From Lactifluus volemus (lineage: Eukaryota > Basidiomycota > Agaricomycetes > Russulales > Russulaceae): a DNA stretch of 14,003 nt. The stretch is taken from the NCBI GenBank assembly GCA_022376515.1, contig WTXI01000577.1, positions 1 to 14,003 of the forward strand. The letters run 5' to 3'. The notes under the pieces are model-generated. The model did no database searches. It was not told the origin of the DNA and saw nothing but the letters and a program-made list of their open reading frames with translations. Position numbers and translations under genes: made by a program. Positions within the stretch are counted from its first letter, which is position 1. Each line of letters opens with the position of its first letter. Shown one piece after another: positions 8,972 to 14,003 of the stretch.

Positions 8972-9588
8972 AAGCATGACGTTGGTATTCAAGGGGTATT
9001 CCTTGAACAGCAGCACTAGAAGCCGTGCGTCGCTCGGTGTCCGCAATAGCCCATTCTTGGGATTTTCCAGCAGGTTCTAGAGCTCGTGCGAGTAAAACTC
9101 GAGCTTTTTCTTTGAGGGCAACTGCTGCGTGGTAATATTGGGACTCGAGGCAAATTTTCGGATTTTCATCGTCTAAGGTCCGGTCTTTCCAGTTAAGTCG
9201 TGGGTTAAACGTTTCTAGCCATGGATATCCGAGGATAACGCGATCCATGCCTAGGTCTGTGATGAAGAAGTTTTGTAATTCTTCTAGTTTTCCCATACGG
9301 ATACGTAAGGTAGAAAACTTCGTGACTCGTCCTAGTTTGTTTTCTGTGCCATCGACGTTAAAGATCTGGATTGGTTTATCTAGATCTTTTGTTCCTAGTT
9401 GCCATCTTTCTGCCGTTCGATGATCGATAAAATTACTAGTAGCGCCACTATCGACAAGCGCTTTGTCTTCTTTCGTTCCGCCGTTGCAGCTTGAATAAAT
9501 AATGGGGACTTCCATTGATGAAATGGCATTTAAATACAAGCTATTCGGTACTAAGGCTCGGATCCAGGCGGCGAGATCAGAGCCCTTT
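8907..9588 (-). pseudogene. Aspartic protease domain of pol
   Basis: The retroviral-type protease motif ALVDSGATSNFID has its catalytic Asp at 9450-9452, and VILGYPWLETFNPRLNW is the second conserved block. In relatives it cuts Gag-Pol as a dimer. The frame is open upstream to about 9588 (KGSDLAAWIRALVPNSLYLN) without an ATG; the ORF start at 9539 is a TTG, so this is not an independent gene. At the 3' side the frame goes wrong after EYQRHA (about 8974) and ends at 8907-8909 in out-of-frame sequence, overlapping the reverse transcriptase frame by a few codons. Confidence 0.9.
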
Positions 9589-9714
9589 AAAAAGACGGAT
9601 CTTGGGAAAGGAGTTCGGCAAGTTTGCCGCGTTCTTCATCAGACATAGCTTTGAGGGTTTTAGCACTTCCGCATTTGAAAGTTCTTTTGAAGAAATAGGG
9701 TAGGGCTCGTTGTT
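9589..9714 (-). pseudogene. Gag-protease linker broken by three one-base losses
   Basis: Read in successive frames this stretch gives a continuous, plausible linker: NNEPYPISSKELSNAEVLK, then TLKAMSDEERGKLAELLSQ, then the protease lead. Breaks fall at TT 9713-9714, the T-run 9658-9661 and the A-run 9589-9593; each is cured by one extra base of the same kind. The piece is short and Glu/Lys/Leu-rich, with no recognised fold. Its continuity is the main evidence that Gag and Pol were one frame rather than separated by a programmed shift. Confidence 0.65.
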
Positions 9715-11393
9715 ACTTCGGATGTCTCAGGAACACGGGCTCGTGTAGTGCCAGTGGCGTTGGCATTTCGTTTCTTCTTAACAGGGCATTCTCTAGAGAG
9801 ATGGCCTTGTTCTTTGCAATAGAAGCAACGTCCTTCACATATGAGACGTTCGCGATCAGGATCAGGGGTGCGGTTGCTTTGGGTAGTAGTGACATCTACA
9901 TCCATAGTGTCAGGATCGCGTTGTGGGCGTGGGGCTGGGCGCGGTGGTTGTTGAGGACGGCGTTGTTGTTGCTGTCCTCGCGCATTTCCGAGTAATTGAG
10001 TAATGTTTCCTAGTGACCCGCTACCGTGCAGCTCTCTGAACAGTTTTTGTTCTGTCCACGCGGCTGCGTGTTTACGTGCCGCTTCCTGCCATTCCGTAAG
10101 AGTTTCTGGTTTTGGCCATTCACGATTCATGATGGTCATGTGAAGGGCTTCTTTGAGGCCGGCACGATACTGAATGATAGTGCCTTGAGCGTCGGCTTCA
10201 AAGCCTGCTTCTTCAAGAAGGTCGTTGAATGAGGTAGTGTAGTCGTCCAGGTTATCTCCGACCATCCGAAGTTTTGTAAACTTTGTAAGGGCATCTTCCT
10301 TTGCGGCGGCATCTCGGAAATCCTCAAGGAACCTTTGTTTGAAACCAACCCAAAGGTCTAGGTCGTTGGGGTCTCCTCCATGGTCTAGGTACCCTCCCAG
10401 GGAGTTAAGACGTGCTTGGGCCCAGCCTTCGCATCGTGGTCCAGACATAAACGTGGTAAACATAAGGATTCTGTTTGCAGGGTTCGACATTCCGGGGTTT
10501 CCTTGGTTTAATCTTCGGTAGTTTTCGAAGATCTCCATGAATTGTTTTGATCGCGATCTATTTCCATCAAAGGGTTTTGGGAGAATCCCCATCAACCCTC
10601 CTCCAGCGGCGGGGATTTGGGCAAAACCTTGGCCTTGTTGAAGGGGAGCTGCTGCTGCTCCGCCTCCTCCACCACCACCACCGCCGCCACCTCCTCCTCC
10701 TCCTCCTGGGCTACCGGGTGCTCCTCCACCTCCTCCACTGCCTCCAGGAGTACCACCTCCTCCTCCACCGCCGCTGAAGATTGCTCCACTACCACTTGCC
10801 ATGGTGGTGGTTTTCTTTCCTTTTCCTTTAGGTTGGGAAAAGAGGGCTGAAGCGGTGGGTGTTACTGTAGCGGTTGCTGAGGCAATTTGAAAAGGGGGAA
10901 GCAGGGCATAGCCTGCAACTCCTTGTGCAGCTGCATGAAAAGCTCGTGCTGCGAGGGATTGGATAGGTGAGGTGCTTGTGGAAGCAGGGGCTTTGGATTT
11001 GAATATAGTATTCAGGGCGAGGAGTTCTTTAGGGGTAAGCGGGGCGTTTGGGTCGGGTACTGGTTCAGGCGTTGGTTGCTTAGCAAATATTTTTCTCATT
11101 TGCTCAAGTTGTTCGTCAGTAGGACTCTCGGGTAGAAGGTCCATAGCTATGTTGTAGTTCGGTTCTTCGCCACTTCCAGAGTCAGAAGGTGTCGCGGGTT
11201 GTTTCACTTGTTCAATTGCTTGTTCTTGCGAGATCATAGGAGTATGGGAGTGGGCGCGGAGTCTAGTCCCTGCGGCCTGCGCAAGAGCTTCATCATCGTC
11301 GTCATCGCCTTGTGTAGGGCGATCTTGTTCAGGAGATTCTTCGGCTAATGCGGTGAATCTACCATATGGACTGCCTCTAGAGCTGTCTGACAT
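9660..11393 (-). CDS. gag: Gag polyprotein (capsid and CCHC nucleocapsid)
   Basis: 577 codons from the ATG at 11391-11393, about 50 bp inside the LTR and the first ATG of the leader. Residues 1-200 are acidic and low complexity (DDDDDEALAQ). Residues ~208-245 are about 30 glycines with a few P/S/T/A, ending in AAAA. The capsid-like retrotransposon gag domain begins near LPKPFDGNRSRSKQFME (~270) and runs to about 450 (RFLEDFRD, LEEAGFEADAQ, AWTEQKLF). A Gln/Pro/Arg stretch precedes the zinc knuckle CX2CX4HX4C at 523-536 (CFYC...H...C), which binds element RNA. The last ~16 residues are out of frame after a one-base loss at ~9713; the true product probably continued into protease. Start and domain order are clear. 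Confidence 0.9.
   Translation of the reverse strand: MSDSSRGSPYGRFTALAEESPEQDRPTQGDDDDDEALAQAAGTRLRAHSHTPMISQEQAIEQVKQPATPSDSGSGEEPNYNIAMDLLPESPTDEQLEQMRKIFAKQPTPEPVPDPNAPLTPKELLALNTIFKSKAPASTSTSPIQSLAARAFHAAAQGVAGYALLPPFQIASATATVTPTASALFSQPKGKGKKTTTMASGSGAIFSGGGGGGGTPGGSGGGGGAPGSPGGGGGGGGGGGGGGGGAAAAPLQQGQGFAQIPAAGGGLMGILPKPFDGNRSRSKQFMEIFENYRRLNQGNPGMSNPANRILMFTTFMSGPRCEGWAQARLNSLGGYLDHGGDPNDLDLWVGFKQRFLEDFRDAAAKEDALTKFTKLRMVGDNLDDYTTSFNDLLEEAGFEADAQGTIIQYRAGLKEALHMTIMNREWPKPETLTEWQEAARKHAAAWTEQKLFRELHGSGSLGNITQLLGNARGQQQQRRPQQPPRPAPRPQRDPDTMDVDVTTTQSNRTPDPDRERLICEGRCFYCKEQGHLSRECPVKKKRNANATGTTRARVPETSEVTTSPTLFLQKNFQMRKC
10661..10773 (-). repeat. GGN triplet tract encoding poly-Gly in Gag
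   Basis: Imperfect GGA/GGT/GGC triplets encode Gag residues ~208-245, including an uninterrupted run of 16 Gly. The mix of synonymous Gly codons means this is not a pure microsatellite, so the Gly content may be kept by selection or come from an old expansion. On the plus strand it gives Ser/Thr- or Leu/His-rich shadow frames that are not genes. Confidence 0.85.
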
Positions 11394-11394
11394 G

Positions 11395-11411
11395 GTTCGT
11401 TCGTTCGTTCA
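11395..11411 (-). repeat. GAAC tetranucleotide repeat in the gag leader
   Basis: Immediately before the gag ATG the minus strand reads GTGAACGAACGAACGAACC. The motif also appears as CGAACGAACG in the LTR end region (about 11478-11486). It is probably part of the 5' leader; no function is evident. Confidence 0.7.
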
Positions 11412-11426
11412 CAAATGTGAGAGTAG

Positions 11427-11438
11427 AAGTCTCAGTTT
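11427..11438 (-). other. Self-complementary primer-binding site
   Basis: On the minus strand AAACTGAGACTT lies at the inner edge of the LTR. It is not like the 3' end of a tRNA that I recognise. Its exact reverse complement, AAGTCTCAGTTT, occurs at 11730-11719, just downstream of the TATA box where the transcript should begin. This is the arrangement of Tf1/sushi elements, whose own mRNA 5' end folds back to prime minus-strand synthesis. The match is 12 of 12. Confidence 0.75.
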
Positions 11439-11501
11439 GTGTTAAGGTTCCAAGTGGGACCTTTGTACGAAGTGTACGTTCGTTCGTAGAGTCAAGAACA
11501 A

Positions 11502-11568
11502 GACTTGCAAGACGTGCAAGTCAAGATCAAGGGTTTGATAAAGATAAGACTTAGTAAACGACTAAGTC
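11502..11568 (-). other. Twin hairpins in R-U5 of the LTR
   Basis: Two perfect stems of 8 bp with 5-nt loops. In transcript sense the first is GACTTAGT-CGTTT-ACTAAGTC (11568-11548) and the second GACTTGCA-CGTCT-TGCAAGTC (11522-11502). Both keep GACTT/AAGTC at the base and a CGTYT loop, but the three loop-side pairs differ with both strands changed together. They may act in self-priming, packaging or translation; this is inference. Confidence 0.65.
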
Positions 11569-11758
11569 AAGAGCGTTTCAGAGGTCAAGGGCTTTGGGCT
11601 TAGGGATAAGACCAAAGTGTCAAGAAGTCGAAGAGTGTGATGTCAAGAGGGTTCTCTCAGGTCTGATGCTTCTAGGCAAGCAAGGTTCTAATAGATAGAA
11701 GACTTGGATTGCGAAACAAAACTGAGACTTAAGGTCTCTAGGGCAGAAAGTACAGGGT

Positions 11759-11767
11759 TTATATATA
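11759..11767 (-). promoter_or_regulatory. TATA box of the LTR
   Basis: The minus strand reads TATATATAA. The presumed transcript start, the self-primer block AAGTCTCAG at 11730, lies about 28 nt downstream, a normal distance for RNA polymerase II. Confidence 0.7.
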
Positions 11768-11827
11768 AGAAGACGAGGCTATGTGCACAGCCATAGGGGC
11801 TGTGACCTTCGTACAGCTTTCAGGGTT

Positions 11828-11841
11828 TGAAACATGTTTCA
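11828..11841. promoter_or_regulatory. Palindrome TGAAACATGTTTCA in U3
   Basis: A perfect 14-bp palindrome about 60 bp upstream of the TATA box. It consists of two abutting, inverted TGAAACA heptamers. TGAAACA is the pheromone response element bound by yeast Ste12, and budding-yeast Ty3 is pheromone-induced through such elements. Use by a basidiomycete Ste12-like factor is inference. Confidence 0.45.
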
Positions 11842-11986
11842 GGAATCAGCAAGTCATCCTGTGCATGTGGCTGTTGCTTGCGGCTGTACGGTGCTGTGTA
11901 AGGCTGTATCGTGAGAGAAAAATAAGTAAGCGATCTGAAATAAAGCGATCGGCAGTCCATTTGCATAAGCAAGGAAGTCAGCAGAA

Positions 11987-12035
11987 ATGAGTCATCAGTT
12001 CAGAAAAATGTATAGTATGAGTCAGCAAGCACGTG
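11987..12035. promoter_or_regulatory. Two TGAGTCA sites and a CACGTG box in U3
   Basis: ATGAGTCAT (11987-11995) is the full Gcn4/AP-1 type palindrome, and a second TGAGTCA lies at 12018-12024. CACGTG, an E-box, is at 12030-12035. All are in the outer 65 bp of the LTR, upstream of the TATA box. Matches to yeast consensus sites; binding is not shown. Confidence 0.4.
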
Positions 12036-12048
12036 TCAGTCCATAACA

Positions 12049-13380
12049 GATGGGCTAAGCCGACAGTGGGAAGGACAGCCAGCAGTGAGCAAGGATGGAA
12101 GCACATGGACGGTGAACCCCGACAGAGACGAGCAGGTGGGGCTAACCAACAACATCCTGCTAACCCTACAAGGAGCAACGGGGGACCAGGTGGCAACACT
12201 CCGAGAACGCCTCAAGGATGAACACCTGTTTATAGAGGTCATAGACGCCATCCTAGGGCAGGACAGTGCGAAAACGGTACGAGACCGGAAACGCGCATGA
12301 CACAGGGCGTCCCAATACATACTCGAAGAGGGGAAGCTTTGGAAGCTCCATGGAGGCACGAGCACGCGAGCAAGAACAAGGACAGAATGCACATCGAGGA
12401 AGGAGGCAGAGGCGATGGCAGAAGAGCAGCACCAGCAGGGAGGCCACATGGGGCGAGACGGCATCAAGATGGCGCTAATGGACCGCATTTCGAGCCCAGA
12501 CCTCGACCTAGTAATAATGTGAGCGATCCGCAGCTGCGCGCAGTGTAAGAGCTTCGGGCCAACCCGCCTGAACGCCCTCCTACAGCCAATAACCAGACGT
12601 CACCCATTCGAGTTGTTGGTAGGCGACTATCTGTCAATGCCAGTAGGGAAAGGAGAGTACCACACAATCGGATTGTACCTGGATACCTTCTCGCAGCACA
12701 TTTGGGCGTTCAAATACAAGTCAGCAGGGACAGCCAAAACTACAGTAGGCGCACTCAACACAATAGGCAAGAATTTCATTGCACCCGAAGCACTTATGAC
12801 CGACGGAGGATCACACTTCGACAACACGGCGGTATGCGAGTTCTGCGAAGCCAACGGGTGCAAACACCACGTCACGCCAGCCTACTCACCCTGGATCAAT
12901 GGGCTAGTAGAAGGAACAAACAAAATCCTCCTCCATGTCTTAAAACGCATGTGCGCCCCCGAGGTTGGAGAACAAGATGACGACGGGACTTGGGGGAACT
13001 TACCGAAGGCATGGCCAGACCACCTCGACACAGCAGTCGCGGCGCTCAACAGACGCATCCTGCCTGCCCTCAAATTCACGCCCAAGGAGCTACTGCTGGG
13101 CATGGCAATAAACACCCCGAGAACAGAGCCAGAGATCGCAGCACGAGACACCCCAAGCGCAGCAGAGGCAGCGGTTCACATGGCGTATGCCGCACAGCAA
13201 AGGGTCGACGGGTACGAGGCGATTGTCAAGCATGCCATTAGTCGGAAGCACACATATGACAGACGGGTGTTAAAAAAATCAGGTGAGGTAGTATTTTGCA
13301 CAGGACAACTAGTTCAAGTCTATCGTAGTGTAGTGATCAACAGGGGTATCTCAAACCCCTGGGGTTTGAGGGTAGGGTAA
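12049..13380 (+). pseudogene. Ty3/gypsy fragment: RNase H end and integrase
   Basis: An unrelated Ty3-type pol on the plus strand. It opens with the RNase H end (DGLSRQWEG) and enters integrase. The HHCC finger has His at 12430 and 12445 and CAQC at 12535-12546. The core has Asp in VGDYL (12625-12627), Asp in MTDGG (12802-12804) and Glu in NGLVEGTNK (12910-12912), with correct 35-residue spacing, so the catalytic triad is intact. Two in-frame TGA codons, 12298-12300 and 12520-12522, break it; the first falls where relatives have Arg, so CGA to TGA fits. Homology ends near 13326 after GQLVQVYRS; the last ~17 codons to the stop at 13378 are read through unrelated G-rich DNA. The 5' part (gag, protease, RT) is missing and is not elsewhere in the window. 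Confidence 0.88.
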
Positions 13381-13505
13381 CTGTGGGGTAAGGGTAAGGG
13401 TATGTCTTCACATACCCCAACAGACCCCCAGACCCCAGAGGTACCCCAGATGCCATAGCAGGTAGAGATAATAGGGGAGTAACAGAGGAGATGTCTGAGG
13501 ATGCA
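13327..13505. other. G-rich stretch with palindromes, no gene
   Basis: It follows the truncated integrase. It contains a near-perfect 21-bp palindrome, CTCAAACCCC (13350-13359), T, GGGGTTTGAG (13361-13370), and a hairpin GGGTATG (13398-13404) / CATACCC (13411-13417). GGGTAAGGGTAAGGG lies between them. No coding frame of interest. Confidence 0.7.
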
Positions 13506-14003
13506 ACAGGGGGGGTGTGTTGGTAGGGGCCCAGGCATACTCAGAGAAGCAATCAAAGGAACAGGGGGGAAGGTGGTGGAAATAGATGCTGTGATGAGGT
13601 GCAGTGGTGTGCATATGGCAGGGAGGCAAGAAAAACAACAGGAGGGTGGGGGAGGTGAGAATGGATGCTATGGCAATGTGCAGTGGTGCGCATGCAGCAA
13701 GGAAGCAAGGTGAATAACAGGGTGGCAGAGAAGGAGGGAGTGGACACTATGGCAATGTGTGGTGGCACGCACGTGACAGGAAGGTGAGGGGAACAGCAGG
13801 AGGGTGGAGGTGGCAAGAGTGGATGTTGTGGCAAGGCAAAGTGGCGCACGTGGCAGGGAAGGGGCCAGAGAAACAGGGTGATGAGGAGGTAGTGGAAATG
13901 GATGCTTTCATGAGATGCAGTGGTGTGCATGTGGAAGAGAGGTAGGGGAGACAACTGCAGAGTGGATGAGGCAGAAATGGATGCTGTAGAGAAGCATGGT
14001 GGC
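13506..14003. repeat. Minisatellite with a strict 79-bp period
   Basis: The block GATGCT or its variants starts at 13585, 13664, 13743, 13822, 13901 and 13980, exactly 79 bp apart each time. Each unit also has GTGGTG-GCAC/GCAT, a GGCAGGGAGG-like block and an AACAGG-GGGTGG block. A more diverged copy with a few extra bases precedes at about 13506-13584. The array continues past the right edge. Since 79 is not a multiple of 3, the long minus-strand frame through it has no coding meaning. Confidence 0.9.

Larger units (their letters stand above)
4985..12048 (-). mobile_element. Chromodomain Ty3/gypsy LTR retrotransposon, degenerate
   Basis: Reading leftward from 12048: 5' LTR, primer-binding site, Gag with CCHC knuckle, aspartic protease, reverse transcriptase with YMDD, RNase H, integrase, chromodomain, Cys/His tail and polypurine tract. 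The domain order RT-RH-IN-chromodomain defines fungal chromoviruses of the Ty3/gypsy group. Gag and Pol were probably one reading frame, as in Tf1-like elements, because each frame break is explained by loss of one base. The element also has three nonsense codons in RNase H and a substituted integrase catalytic Glu. It abuts a plus-strand Ty3 fragment at 12049, consistent with nested insertion. No target-site duplication is recognisable. Confidence 0.9.
11440..12048 (-). repeat. 5' LTR (about 609 bp)
   Basis: On the minus strand it starts TGTTATGG at 12048 and ends CCTTAACA at 11440, giving TGTTA...TAACA termini. The outer end coincides with loss of homology to the plus-strand Ty3 fragment, and the inner end lies one base from the primer-binding site. 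The LTR contains U3 with a TATA box and candidate activator sites, then R-U5 with two hairpins and six CTTGAC repeats. The exact inner end could be 11438 (…CACA) instead. No second identical LTR is present in the window. Confidence 0.65.

Noticed and set aside
9501..9660. Programmed Gag-Pol frameshift
   Set aside because: Three separate shifts would be needed within about 125 bp, each at a homopolymer or doublet; base losses or read errors are simpler.
10547..10850. Plus-strand Ser/Thr- and Leu/His-rich ORFs opposite Gag
   Set aside because: They are antisense shadows of the Gly triplet tract.
11427..11445. tRNA-type primer-binding site after the LTR
   Set aside because: The sequence does not look like the complement of a tRNA 3' end, whereas it matches the element's own transcript start 12 of 12.
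13381..13402. GGGTAAGGGTAAGGG as an interstitial telomere repeat
   Set aside because: The fungal telomere unit is TTAGGG (GGGTTA); GGGTAA is a different hexamer, and there are only two to three units.
13553..13954. 133-codon minus-strand ORF rich in His, Pro and Ser
   Set aside because: It runs through a 79-bp minisatellite whose period is not a multiple of 3; no domain and no conserved register.

Overview
The window looks like transposon-rich nuclear DNA of a filamentous basidiomycete, probably Agaricomycetes. The reasons are short (53-72 bp) GT-AG introns, a MULE transposase with a SWIM zinc finger of the type common in mushroom genomes, and two Ty3/gypsy-type elements of fungal style. I see no host housekeeping gene, tRNA, rRNA or CRISPR array. 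Everything recognisable is mobile-element or repeat DNA.

Layout. (1) 1-1050: repeats. A ~106-bp repeat with poly(A) is followed by two 126/128-bp units (201-454) and, after a spacer, by three diverged copies of the same unit in the opposite orientation (708-~1060). (2) 1169-4246, minus strand: a five-exon MULE (Mutator-like) transposase. Its DDE triad and SWIM finger are present, all four introns splice in frame, and a single in-frame TAG breaks its C-terminal tail. (3) 4341-4650: a 155-bp tandem duplication just upstream of that gene. (4) 4985-12048, minus strand: a nearly full-length chromodomain Ty3/gypsy retrotransposon, in the order LTR (U3 with TATA), self-complementary primer-binding site, Gag, protease, reverse transcriptase, RNase H, integrase, chromodomain, a Cys/His tail with two zinc knuckles, and a polypurine tract. 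(5) 12049-~13326, plus strand: the 3' part (RNase H end plus integrase) of a different Ty3/gypsy element. (6) ~13330-14003: G-rich short inverted repeats, then a 79-bp-period minisatellite that runs off the window.

How it fits together. The LTR of the minus-strand element starts exactly where the plus-strand element's RNase H homology stops, which suggests insertion of one retroelement into the other. The minus element appears to use Tf1/sushi-type self-priming: a 12-nt block about 28 nt downstream of its TATA box is the exact complement of the sequence just inside the LTR. Its Gag-Pol was probably one long frame. It is now broken by several single-base losses, mostly in homopolymer runs, by three nonsense codons in RNase H, and by a Glu-to-Lys change in the integrase catalytic triad. 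It is therefore very probably immobile, unless some of the breaks are sequencing errors.
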